Shown here: positions 43,458 through 51,679 of the stretch, piece by piece
Layout of the letters: each line of letters opens with the position of its first letter
Position numbering within the stretch: the stretch's first letter is position 1
From: Gorillibacterium timonense
Lineage (GTDB): Bacteria; Bacillota; Bacilli; Paenibacillales; NBRC-103111
Length of the DNA stretch: 64,000 nucleotides
NCBI RefSeq assembly: GCF_001457415.1
Contig: NZ_LN881724.1
Span: forward strand, 868,001-932,000
Direction of reading: 5' to 3'
Position numbers and translations under genes: made by a program
Notes under the pieces: generated by a model
Seen by the model: only the letters and a program-made list of their open reading frames with translations
What the model was told of the DNA's origin: nothing
Database searches by the model: none

Positions 43458-45329
43458 TTATCCTTCTTTATACCTTAGGATTCGGTGGAGCATCGTTTTG
43501 TCTTCCATCATTTCAAAATGGGTCATGTAGGGATACAAATTGGCTTCGATAATCCATACATGAGCTTTGGTATCCAAAGCGATATCGAAACCGTATATCC
43601 GGTGCTTAGGGAACAGCTTTTTTAATTTGTCGGCAGCCCGCAGGGCAACCCGTTCGAGCTTCTTTAACAGGTCTTTTGGAGTGTGGGCATTCAAGGAAGA
43701 GCGTTGGATGGCCATTTCAAACGGCAGGATCGTCCCTCCGCTTCTTTCGATATTGGAGACGATATACCCGCTGCCCGCTACTTTCACCGCGATCCCTGTG
43801 ACGACCCATTGCGGGTTTCTTTTTTTGCGCTGAACGATAACCCGCATATCAAAAGGTCTTTCGTCGATGCTCGCGCGTTGAACGTACCTTTGAACGACAT
43901 AGGGGTGGGAACCGATTTGCTCCGTCAAAAACTCGAATGCTTTCTGTCGCCCCTGCAAGTTGTATTTCTTATTCTCAATGTGAATTTCATAACCATCATT
44001 TCCCATAGACGAAATCAGATAGACGCTTTGGCCGCGATAACCGTCGATCGGCTTCGAAATGATCTTGCCGTATTTGGCTAACAGTTGTTTAAATGTCGCA
44101 TCTGTCAGCATTCGGGTTTCCGGCATCGAGGGCTTTACTTCCATAGAGTTGTTCATGACCTCGTATTTCAGAAGCTTGTTTTTGCTGTTAGGGATAACAG
44201 GGGATTCTGCGGACAGGTGTGCTTTATTGCCAATACTCGTCAAATATTTATCCAGCTGAGCCAAAAAGACATGAATATCTTTGCTGGTGATGTCTCCGAT
44301 ATTGGCTATGCGAAACGTGCGGAGAGTATCGATTTTTCCGGGATATACGGTAACTCCTTTGCGGTAAAGGAAGTCATGCATCTCTTGAAAATCAAAGCCC
44401 ATTCGTTCCGGAACATAAAAGGATGTCACGATCTTGGAGTGGTTTTTTTCGGCTACCAGATGATTCATTCCGCGCTTGGCCATGCCATCGGTCAAGGTTT
44501 TCCAAGACTTCGCATACCTGGCATACCGATTGGAGATCCCCTCCCGGAGTAATTCGTGAATCGCTTGATGGAGAGCATAGAGGGTTTGCACCGGAGGAGT
44601 AAAACGCATTTGCTGCGTTTCCGTGAAATGCTCGAATTGCGCATACAAATGTAAATAATAGTTCCGGGGGTTTGCCGTTTTCAATGAAATCAACTTGTTC
44701 TTCTCCGCTATGACAAAGGAGACTCCCGGCAGGCCCTGAAGATTCTTGTTGGAGCTGGCTGCGAGATAACGGATGTTCATCCTCTTCATCTGAATGGGAA
44801 TAGCTCCAAAGGAGCTCATGGCGTCCACGATCAGGTCTGCTCCATACTGCTCGCACAGCTTTCCGATCGCCATGAGGTCAGTGAGCAGGCCGGTCGTGGT
44901 TTCATTGTGAACGACTGCGACATGAGAGACGGAGGGCTTGGAATCCCGAATCGCTGCCTCAAGCGCGGTCAAATCGACGGCTTCTTCCGGAGAACTTATG
45001 AAATTCACATAATTCAAGCCGTAAGCGGCTGCGATTTCGCACATCCGCTTGCCGTAAGCTCCGCTGTTGATGATCAAGACCGTTTCATCGCCTATGACGG
45101 AAGATAGGATCGATTCCACCGCAGCCGTCCCCGAACCGGCGAACAAAACGGCGGTGTACGAATCGTCATCGGCGACAAGCTGGGTCAAATTCGTGGATAT
45201 CTCTTGCATGAGCTTGCCGAATTCGTTTTCCCGGGGACAAATATCCGGAACGATCTGTGCTTGTTTGACGCTATTCGTTGTGGTTACCGGCCCCGGATTT
45301 AGTAGAATCTTTCTCTTCACGGTGTTCAC
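43458..45329 (-). CDS. AEP transaminase (PhnW) fused to a YheC/YheD-type ATP-grasp domain
   Basis: A 623-residue two-domain protein. Residues 1-365 are a PLP aminotransferase of the PhnW class: NPGPVTT at the start, VDAMSSFGA (Asp169) and the PLP lysine Lys195 in SNKNLQG. It interconverts phosphonoacetaldehyde and 2-aminoethylphosphonate. After a short linker, residues 405-620 form an ATP-grasp domain with SKPIDGYRGQSVYL (ATP loop), YVVQRYVQ, PFDMRVIVQR and GFDIALDTKAHVWIIEANLYP (metal-binding Glu and Asn). The GTG start has GAAGGAGGGG. There is no frameshift or gap at the junction. With the decarboxylase and PEP mutase genes upstream, AEP synthesis is the likely direction; the ATP-grasp half could ligate the AEP amine to a carboxylate. 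Confidence 0.88.
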   Translation of the reverse strand: MNTVKRKILLNPGPVTTTNSVKQAQIVPDICPRENEFGKLMQEISTNLTQLVADDDSYTAVLFAGSGTAAVESILSSVIGDETVLIINSGAYGKRMCEIAAAYGLNYVNFISSPEEAVDLTALEAAIRDSKPSVSHVAVVHNETTTGLLTDLMAIGKLCEQYGADLIVDAMSSFGAIPIQMKRMNIRYLAASSNKNLQGLPGVSFVIAEKNKLISLKTANPRNYYLHLYAQFEHFTETQQMRFTPPVQTLYALHQAIHELLREGISNRYARYAKSWKTLTDGMAKRGMNHLVAEKNHSKIVTSFYVPERMGFDFQEMHDFLYRKGVTVYPGKIDTLRTFRIANIGDITSKDIHVFLAQLDKYLTSIGNKAHLSAESPVIPNSKNKLLKYEVMNNSMEVKPSMPETRMLTDATFKQLLAKYGKIISKPIDGYRGQSVYLISSMGNDGYEIHIENKKYNLQGRQKAFEFLTEQIGSHPYVVQRYVQRASIDERPFDMRVIVQRKKRNPQWVVTGIAVKVAGSGYIVSNIERSGGTILPFEMAIQRSSLNAHTPKDLLKKLERVALRAADKLKKLFPKHRIYGFDIALDTKAHVWIIEANLYPYMTHFEMMEDKTMLHRILRYKEG

Positions 45330-45350
45330 CGATTCCCCTCCTTCTTCCCA

Positions 45351-46478
45351 TCACGTGATATAAAGCATCAATCGCTCCTTCACTTCGAAAGGCCGAATCG
45401 AAGGCCGACCGAGTGGTACCTTGGAGCCCGTGGTAATTTTCAACTGGATGAAGGTCAGCGATGGGGCGTTTCTCCATTCTCGCACGGCATCCTCCAGCTC
45501 GTTCAAATCATGGATGTATAGGGAGCGAGCATACCCGCAGGCGCTGGCGATTTGGACGAAATCGAGATGATTCGATACGGTTTTCTGGCCACCGGTCGAA
45601 TCATGGGCATTGTTATCGAGCAGGATATGCAGGAGGTTAGATGGCCCATAGCGGCCGATGGTGGCGAGCGCTCCCATCCGCATGAGCAGAGCCCCGTCTC
45701 CATCTATGACAACGATCTCTTTCTGGAGTTGGCTCAAAGCCAATCCGAGACCGATGGAGCCGACGCACCCCATGGAGCCGACCATGTAGAAATTTCCGGC
45801 ATGATCCGTTAGGTCATACAGCTCCCGACCCGTTTTGCCGGTTGTAGCGAGATAGATGGAACTGCTGTTTCTCTGTGCATGCAAGAGAGACAGGGCTTCG
45901 TAACGAGAAGGAAGCTGATCGCTCCTCTGTTTGCCTCGAACGGTTCGATTGGAGAGCGGGATGCTGTCTTGCTTGCGAAGCTCTTGCCGATCAAAGGTAC
46001 CTTTGCGAACGACGAAAAAGAACGGCCGATTAAGATCCATCACTCGGACCGCATGTTGAAGCTGTCTTCCGGCTTCTCCCCAATCCAGGGAAAGATAGTG
46101 CCATTCGATCTGCATCAGATCAAGCATGCTTGTGGTAATTTGCCCCATGAGTTCGTGTTGAGGCTCGTCGGGAATGCCCGGTTCGCCCCGTAGGCTTACA
46201 AAACCTAATAGCGGAAACTGAAACGGGTGCACGAGAGACGTCAACGGCGAAACGGCATTTCCGAGTCCCGAATTTTGCATGAGGACGACGGGCTTTTTCC
46301 CGGCGAGAGAGGCTCCAGCAGCAATGGCGACCGCATCTCCTTCATTGGCCGCTCCGATGTATTCACAGTCATTAATGGCATAGTTGATCAAATCCTTTAA
46401 GTACGAACAGGGCACACCGGTATAAAAGTCAAAGCCTAACCGATGCAATTCCGCTCCGAATTGTCCCGTAGGGATCAT
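45351..46478 (-). CDS. Phosphonopyruvate decarboxylase (ThDP enzyme)
   Basis: A 375-residue thiamine-diphosphate enzyme. The N-terminal half has [12 protein letters not shown] and [13 protein letters not shown] (activating Glu), and the C-terminal half carries the ThDP motif [10 protein letters not shown] ... [11 protein letters not shown]. It is shorter than acetolactate synthases because it lacks their middle domain, which is typical of phosphonopyruvate and sulfopyruvate decarboxylases. It should remove CO2 from phosphonopyruvate and pull the unfavourable PEP mutase step forward. Its ATG overlaps the PEP mutase stop (ATGA). A 21-bp gap separates it from the transaminase fusion. Confidence 0.92.
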   Translation of the reverse strand: MIPTGQFGAELHRLGFDFYTGVPCSYLKDLINYAINDCEYIGAANEGDAVAIAAGASLAGKKPVVLMQNSGLGNAVSPLTSLVHPFQFPLLGFVSLRGEPGIPDEPQHELMGQITTSMLDLMQIEWHYLSLDWGEAGRQLQHAVRVMDLNRPFFFVVRKGTFDRQELRKQDSIPLSNRTVRGKQRSDQLPSRYEALSLLHAQRNSSSIYLATTGKTGRELYDLTDHAGNFYMVGSMGCVGSIGLGLALSQLQKEIVVIDGDGALLMRMGALATIGRYGPSNLLHILLDNNAHDSTGGQKTVSNHLDFVQIASACGYARSLYIHDLNELEDAVREWRNAPSLTFIQLKITTGSKVPLGRPSIRPFEVKERLMLYIT

Positions 46479-47374
46479 CTCTGATCGCCTGCCTGCTTGC
46501 GCCGGGAGGGGAGATACTTCTCTTCGGCAGCAAGAAGCTCGCCTGCCCGCTGCAGCCGAAAAATTTCATCAATCGGTGCGATCCGTTTTTCCACGTTAAG
46601 CAGGCTTTCTTCTCGGAAAATCCTCTCGGTGGTCGCCTGCATGGCCTCAATCGATGCGCGCAAGTTGTGGTTAGCCCAGATGACCGCGCGGATACCCAAC
46701 TCTCGAAAGACTTGCGACGGGGTAGAGGAATACTTGGTGGGAACGATGATGACGGGATGCTTGCCGTTCCAAGCCTTCATGAACGCTTCGATTTCGGAGA
46801 TATCCGTCTTCTTGCTATGCATCAGGATGGCGTCGGCACCTGCCTCCCGGTACGCTTCGGCCCGCTTCAAGGCTTCTTCCAGGCCCCATCCGGCGATTAG
46901 AGCTTCAACTCTCGCAACCACGACAAAGTCCTCATCCTGCTGCGTGTCCTTCATCGCCTTCAACTTGCCGCAAAACTCATCGATGTCGGCAAGCGGTTGA
47001 GCTTCTCCGTTGATAAACGAATTCGTCTTGGGAAACAGCTTATCTTCGATGCAAACACCCGCGATTTCCCGCTGCTCCAATTTCTTGACCAAACGCCTGG
47101 CATTATTGAAATTTCCATATCCCGTGTCTCCATCAACCAGGATGGGAATGGACGTCACGTCGCTCATGGACTCAAGCACTTCCAAGACCTGCGTCCAGGA
47201 AGCTTCATTATTGTCGCGAACGCCCATAGCGGCCGAGATGGTCAGTCCGCTCGCCCAAATGCCCGGAAAGCCGGCCTCCTCCACAATTCTTGCTGATAAT
47301 CCGTTATGAGCTTCCATCAAAAACTCGGTTTCGGGCGAAGTGATCAATCGCTTCAATCGGGTTGTTTTTTTCAT
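46475..47374 (-). CDS. Phosphoenolpyruvate phosphomutase
   Basis: A 299-residue enzyme of the isocitrate-lyase superfamily that rearranges PEP to phosphonopyruvate and creates the C-P bond. The diagnostic motif [10 protein letters not shown] (Glu110 to Ser119) fits EDKxxxxxNS, which separates PEP mutases from other lyases. The metal-binding DGDTGYGN (Asp81, Asp83) is also present. The ATG at 47374 has AAAGGAG. It is translationally coupled to the decarboxylase gene. PEP mutase is the accepted marker of phosphonate biosynthesis. Confidence 0.94.
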   Translation of the reverse strand: MKKTTRLKRLITSPETEFLMEAHNGLSARIVEEAGFPGIWASGLTISAAMGVRDNNEASWTQVLEVLESMSDVTSIPILVDGDTGYGNFNNARRLVKKLEQREIAGVCIEDKLFPKTNSFINGEAQPLADIDEFCGKLKAMKDTQQDEDFVVVARVEALIAGWGLEEALKRAEAYREAGADAILMHSKKTDISEIEAFMKAWNGKHPVIIVPTKYSSTPSQVFRELGIRAVIWANHNLRASIEAMQATTERIFREESLLNVEKRIAPIDEIFRLQRAGELLAAEEKYLPSRRKQAGDQR

Positions 47375-47411
47375 GAATACGGCTCCTTTCCTGATCGGAT
47401 GAGAGGTTGAA

Positions 47412-48179
47412 TTAGGCTGGAGGAGCATCCGGGGATTCCGACAAGAACAGCTTCTTGTTTCGAAGGATTTGCTCCAGCATGGACTTATCCGGTATCTCCG
47501 TGAACAACTGGTGAGCAGGCCGGGTATTGGCTTCGATGAACCAGATGTACCCCTTTTTATCGATACCGAGATCGATACCGAGTTCTCGGATATCCGGAAA
47601 TTTCTTTTCAAGCGCTTCGGCGATGTGCCGGGAGAGCTGACGGATTGTATCGGTGATTTCCCGTAAGGCGCTTGGACTGTTTCCGTAAACGGGCGGCAGA
47701 ACCTCATGAAGCGTGGCGGCTTGACCGCCTCTTGTGTGATTGGTTATGAAGCGATGCGGCGCGGCGGTTCGAGCGACCATGCCGGGAACGGTCCACTCGC
47801 CGGCAGGCTTCTGCATATAAATGCGCAGATCGAAAAGCTTGCCTTTATACGTGGCTAAATCAAGACCTCGTTGCACAAGGTAAGGCGTAGCCGATTGTTC
47901 GTAGGTCCGGAAAGCCTTGATCAAGGAGGGATAGCTGTGGGATTTGCGGTTTTTGCCAAGCGCGATTTCATAGCTGCTCCCGATTTTGCGGACGCGAATG
48001 ATACCGGCTCCTCCTGTTCCGCCATTGGGCTTGATAAAGATGGATGGGTACTTTTTCAACATTTGCAAAGCCCTGCTGGTCGAGAACCAATTCGTTTCGG
48101 GTAAATGCGGATGAACCTCGGGACTGTTCAGCAAGACTTGGTGCTTGATCATCTTTCCTTTCACTTGATAGCTAGGCAA
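47412..48179 (-). CDS. YheC/YheD-family ATP-grasp protein, first gene of the phosphonate operon
   Basis: A 255-residue stand-alone ATP-grasp protein. Visible blocks are [13 protein letters not shown] (ATP loop), [31 protein letters not shown] and [22 protein letters not shown] (metal-binding residues). This matches the YheC/YheD family, spore-coat-associated in Bacillus and of unknown reaction. The TTG at 48179 has AAGGAGGG 7 nt upstream; an ATG at 48152 with a weaker site is possible. The gap to the PEP mutase start is 37 bp, so the genes are one operon. It lacks a recognisable acceptor-binding extension, as does the fused ATP-grasp domain downstream. Confidence 0.88.
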   Translation of the reverse strand: MPSYQVKGKMIKHQVLLNSPEVHPHLPETNWFSTSRALQMLKKYPSIFIKPNGGTGGAGIIRVRKIGSSYEIALGKNRKSHSYPSLIKAFRTYEQSATPYLVQRGLDLATYKGKLFDLRIYMQKPAGEWTVPGMVARTAAPHRFITNHTRGGQAATLHEVLPPVYGNSPSALREITDTIRQLSRHIAEALEKKFPDIRELGIDLGIDKKGYIWFIEANTRPAHQLFTEIPDKSMLEQILRNKKLFLSESPDAPPA

Positions 48180-48255
48180 GTGGGAACCCTCCTTACTCTC
48201 GTTACTTCGATATATGCATGAGCCATTCGCTTCGGAAAGGCTGTTAACATCGCAA

Positions 48256-48311
48256 AAAGCCCTGATCTTGAAACAGGGCCGGCAAGCGGCCAGTTTCGAA
48301 GACAGGGCTTT
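48256..48311 (-). terminator. Terminator or attenuator ahead of the phosphonate operon
   Basis: On the minus strand AAAGCCCTG pairs with CAGGGCTTT across a 38-nt loop that itself holds the self-pairing GGCCGCTTGCCGGCC. TTTTTG follows. It lies between a small membrane gene and the first ATP-grasp gene, so it either ends the former or attenuates the operon. Confidence 0.6.
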
Positions 48312-48343
48312 CGAATGGAGATCGGTCATGAGCTCACATGCAA

Positions 48344-48583
48344 TTAGGGCTTTCTTCCGGATCGATAGATGACTGCTGCATACGCGATCAGAACGAACAG
48401 TGAAGCGCAGAAGCCGAGAATCGCCGCCAAAGAGGAGGCGCGAACCAGAGCAGAGCCGTTAAGGATGGTGATGATGGCGAGCAGCCCGAGATTCTCCCGG
48501 TTAAACCGAGTAAACCGATCCTTGCGGACGCGATAAAGGACCAAGATGAGAATGAGAAGAGTCATGAATGCGCGAAGCAGCAT
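48344..48583 (-). CDS. Small membrane protein of unknown function
   Basis: A 79-residue protein with two to three hydrophobic helices (residues 3-17, 32-42 and 48-72) and a basic loop (RVRKDRFTRFNRENL). The ATG at 48583 has a GGGGG sequence about 8 nt upstream. The frame is open further back, but the upstream part is AT-rich and contains promoter-like sequence. It is on the same strand as the phosphonate operon and is separated from it by a hairpin. No family recognised. Confidence 0.5.
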   Translation of the reverse strand: MLLRAFMTLLILILVLYRVRKDRFTRFNRENLGLLAIITILNGSALVRASSLAAILGFCASLFVLIAYAAVIYRSGRKP

Positions 48584-48692
48584 ATAAGGAGCCCCCGATG
48601 GAAATGATCGTTCGAGCCATATTGTGTCGAACTCATTTATTATAGATAATTTCCTCGTATCCGGCCAGATTAAGATCGGGAAGAGATGGCAA

Positions 48693-48721
48693 TAGACGAA
48701 AAAAATTAAATATTGTATAAT
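48693..48721 (+). promoter_or_regulatory. Promoter of the GH130 gene
   Basis: TAGACG (48693-48698) and TATAAT (48716-48721) are spaced by 17 bp within a very AT-rich stretch. Confidence 0.5.
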
Positions 48722-48798
48722 AAAAATGATAAAATAATTGAAAAAAGTTGAAGAACGCAATGGTTCTTCATTTCTGATCTTGAGAAGGAGGCTAGAAC

Positions 48799-50025
48799 AT
48801 GCTGTTTCGCTATTTGGATCATCCGGTGCTGGAGCCGAAGCCGGGCTGCGCATGGGCGGATAAGATGGTGCTCAATCCCGCGATCATTCCCGACCCGGAT
48901 TCGGACACCTTGCACATGCTGTTCCGCGCTACGGGGCCTTGGCCTGAGAAGAGAAGAGAGGACTGCCACGATCCTTACCCGATTTTTCTCGGGTATGCCA
49001 AGAGTGAGGATAAGGGAGTCACATGGACGGCCGATTATTCCCGCCCGGCGCTTGCCCCGGCGCTCGGGTATGACGAGACTGAGCTGTATATCGAAGACAT
49101 CCATGGAAACCGGGTGCGCAATTATGCCAACGGCTGCATTGAAGACCCGCGTATTTTCCCCGTAGAGGGGGAGCTGTACTTGACGGTGGCCTGCCGTCCT
49201 TTTCCTCCTGGCCCGTATTGGTTGTCCGATCAGGAGCCTCCGGTTGAAACGCGATTCGAATACGTTCCGGACTGGATCTTCAGCAGCGACAAGAATGATC
49301 CGTTCATTAAGACGGCGCTCTCGAACGATACCGTTTCCGTCCTCTTTAAGCTGGATCTTAATCAACTGAAGGCCGGACATTACGAGCAGGCCTTTCAATA
49401 TGTATGTCCGCTGACCGAAGGGTACGTCAGCGACAATCGCGATGTCTTCATCTTCCCGGACAAGATGGTCATCGACGGCCGTTCGCAGTATGTCATGCTC
49501 CACCGTCCGATGAATGTTCTTCCGTTTCCGGAAGGAGATGTCGTGAAGAAGCCGTCTATCTATGTCGCTGCCGCTGATTCGATAGAGGATTTCGCTACTT
49601 CGAAGGCGGTGCACCACCTGCTCGCCACAAGTCGTTTCGATTGGGAGGAGGACCGGATCGGAGCCAGCTGGCCTCCGCTGCGACTGACCGAAACCGATTG
49701 GCTTGTCCCGTATCACGGCAAGAAGGATGTGTATTTTGGTTATACGCAATCGTTTATGATTGTCCGCGAGCAGGACAATGACTTCCCGAAGGTCATCCAC
49801 CGCTGCCCGGAACGCTTGATGTATGCGGAACGGGAGTGGGAGATGCCTGCCGATTACCCGACGCCTTGTCTGTTTACGACAGCAGGGGTGGTCGTGGATG
49901 GAGAACTCATCATGTCCTATGGAGCTGCGGATCAGAAGATCGGCATCGCTTGGGCGGACTTTGACGAGCTTGTCGCTCATATCCGCCGATTCGATGCGGA
50001 AGGACAGCTTATCGATAGGATCTGA
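48799..50025 (+). CDS. Glycoside hydrolase family 130-type protein (beta-mannoside phosphorylase-like)
   Basis: A 408-residue five-bladed beta-propeller protein by motif pattern. NPAIIPDPDSDTLHMLFRA is at the start, GCIEDPRIFPVEGELYLT carries the central ED pair, DNRDVFIFP follows, and TPCLFTTAGVVVDGELIMSYGAAD is near the end. GH130 enzymes phosphorolyse or hydrolyse beta-mannosides. No signal peptide, so it acts in the cytoplasm. AGGAGG precedes the ATG. Single gene with a strong bidirectional terminator; no transporter beside it. Confidence 0.85.
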   Translation: MLFRYLDHPVLEPKPGCAWADKMVLNPAIIPDPDSDTLHMLFRATGPWPEKRREDCHDPYPIFLGYAKSEDKGVTWTADYSRPALAPALGYDETELYIEDIHGNRVRNYANGCIEDPRIFPVEGELYLTVACRPFPPGPYWLSDQEPPVETRFEYVPDWIFSSDKNDPFIKTALSNDTVSVLFKLDLNQLKAGHYEQAFQYVCPLTEGYVSDNRDVFIFPDKMVIDGRSQYVMLHRPMNVLPFPEGDVVKKPSIYVAAADSIEDFATSKAVHHLLATSRFDWEEDRIGASWPPLRLTETDWLVPYHGKKDVYFGYTQSFMIVREQDNDFPKVIHRCPERLMYAEREWEMPADYPTPCLFTTAGVVVDGELIMSYGAADQKIGIAWADFDELVAHIRRFDAEGQLIDRI

Positions 50026-50031
50026 TTGAGC

Positions 50032-50080
50032 TGAGCGAAAGAAGGCCCGCCGGAACCTCCGGCGGGCCTTCTTTCGCTCA
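50032..50080. terminator. Strong bidirectional terminator
   Basis: Perfect 22-bp arms (50032-50053 and 50059-50080) around AACCT, with A-rich and T-rich segments in the arms, separate the convergent GH130 and acetyltransferase genes. Confidence 0.92.
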
Positions 50081-50097
50081 TCTTTGCGGTTCGAAGA

Positions 50098-50679
50098 TCA
50101 GAATTCCGTTCCTCTGACTTTGGCAAAGACCATCGTATCACGGAGCTCGCCGCTTGTGTCCAAGGTCTCTTTGCGCAGAATGCCGTCCAAAGTGAAACCA
50201 CATCGTCGGGCTACTCCGGCGCTGGCAGCGTTGAGGCTATCGCAGCGAATTTCGATCCGATTCGCCTCAAGCTCGCGGATTGCGAATTCCGTAATTGCGT
50301 TTACGGCTTCGCTGATATACCCCTGCTTGGCGCAGGAGGTGCGAACCCAGTAGCCGATCTCAAATTTCCTTGCTTCCCAATTGATCCGATGCAGCCCGCT
50401 TCCGCCGATGAATTGCCCCGTGTCCTTGCGGATCAGCTGCAGGCGCAAGTCCTTGCGCTCCAGGAACCTCAAACGGGCCTCACGCAGATTGGTCTCCGTG
50501 TTATCCACGGAGGGGAGTGAGAGTGCCCAAGGCATCCAGGGCTTGAGCTCTTCTACACTTTCATGGATCGCTTCGTTCACCGCTTTTCCGTCACCGTAAA
50601 GGGGAGCCCGGATCAACAGTCGTTCGCTTTCAAAGCTTTCGGGAAATTCCAGCAGGATCAACTCCGAAGGGGAACCCAT
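50098..50679 (-). CDS. GNAT acetyltransferase, RimJ/RimL type
   Basis: A 193-residue N-acetyltransferase. It opens with the family ESERLLIRAP, has FEIGYWVRTSCAKQGYISEA (acetyl-CoA binding region) in the middle and NRIEIRCDSLNAASAGVARRCGFTLDG towards the end. It could acetylate ribosomal protein N-termini or another amine; the substrate is unknown. The ATG follows GAGGTGC. Single gene. Confidence 0.88.
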   Translation of the reverse strand: MGSPSELILLEFPESFESERLLIRAPLYGDGKAVNEAIHESVEELKPWMPWALSLPSVDNTETNLREARLRFLERKDLRLQLIRKDTGQFIGGSGLHRINWEARKFEIGYWVRTSCAKQGYISEAVNAITEFAIRELEANRIEIRCDSLNAASAGVARRCGFTLDGILRKETLDTSGELRDTMVFAKVRGTEF

Positions 50680-50924
50680 CCTTCATGCACCTCGATTAAT
50701 AGGATGATAAAAGTTCCTGTTACCTTACCATAGAAGAAATCTCCTTATCAATAGGGGGGACGGGAAAAAATGAATGGAACGATTTAATCCGGAAGGCTAC
50801 AATGGAAGGTAGGCTTCCCACCCGACATAGGAAATGAGGCTAAACGCTTGATACCGAAACCTGCCTCCCACGAACATGCCTTAATAAAAGCGTACACCTT
50901 CTTCACCTACGGCTCTCTTTAGCG

Positions 50925-50947
50925 AAAAAGCGGCGTCAGACCGCCGT
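50925..50947 (-). terminator. Terminator of the ferritin-like gene
   Basis: On the minus strand CGGCG pairs with CGCCG around a 6-nt loop and is followed by CTTTTT, 10 bp after the stop codon. Confidence 0.75.
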
Positions 50948-50956
50948 CTAAAGCGA

Positions 50957-51463
50957 TCACATCCGGTAGCTTCGCGTTTTGGATGAGTTCTCCGAAGCTT
51001 GATTCAGGGTGATCAAGTAGTTGTACTTGCTGGCGTGCTTTTGTTCGTCCATGAGGATGCCGAGGACAGTATCTTTATAGACACCGGCAGGCAGAGCGGA
51101 CCAGATGGTCCGGTACCGTTCGACGGCGGACAACTCCCCGAACAGTGCTTTGACGAGTCCTTCGGGGTAGGAAGACAGTTTTACGTAAGGGAGTTCCGCT
51201 GCTGCAGGAACTTCTTGACCAGTCAGATCCCGATAGATGTCCCGAAACATGCGGTTATGTCCGCGTTCGTCATCCCGGATCGCAGCGATGATCTCCTTCT
51301 GTTCCTTGGACGGCGCTCTCTGAATCAATTCCTCATAAAACAATTCGTCGCTCTTCTCGCCTTGAACCGCTTCTTTAATCATCTGCAGAGCATGTGAATA
51401 ATCGGTTGCCCAAACCGGACGGAATTCGGCGCGATACCAGTAAGGCACTAGAGGGGTAAACAT
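50957..51463 (-). CDS. Ferritin-like di-iron protein
   Basis: A 168-residue helical protein with a four-helix ferritin-like pattern. The possible iron ligands are Glu and His in DERGHNR, Glu in ELSAVERYR, and Glu and His in DEQKHASKYN. Function may be iron or oxidative-stress related; no family name fits more exactly. I chose the ATG at 51463 because AGGAGG lies 10 nt upstream of it. A GTG 48 bp further upstream keeps the frame but has no binding site. Confidence 0.75.
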   Translation of the reverse strand: MFTPLVPYWYRAEFRPVWATDYSHALQMIKEAVQGEKSDELFYEELIQRAPSKEQKEIIAAIRDDERGHNRMFRDIYRDLTGQEVPAAAELPYVKLSSYPEGLVKALFGELSAVERYRTIWSALPAGVYKDTVLGILMDEQKHASKYNYLITLNQASENSSKTRSYRM

Positions 51464-51679
51464 TCGGCGCGTTCCTCCTATCGCAATGATGTCGGAATTA
51501 TCCATATGCACAAACGCCCGGTTCTGTGCATGACGGGGAAAAGGCGGTTTCGATTATTTTAAGATCTACGTAAGATGGAGTTTATGGATTCGGGTTAAGC
51601 TGGAAAGAGCAGGCTCGCATTCGGTCTGTACGATCGGATGCTTACGGGATGCCAAATCAAAATTCACGGAGATGACCCC

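Noticed and set aside
48706..49980. 424-codon open frame antisense to the GH130 gene
   Set aside because: The sense frame has complete GH130 motifs and an AGGAGG site; the antisense frame is an artefact of codon bias.
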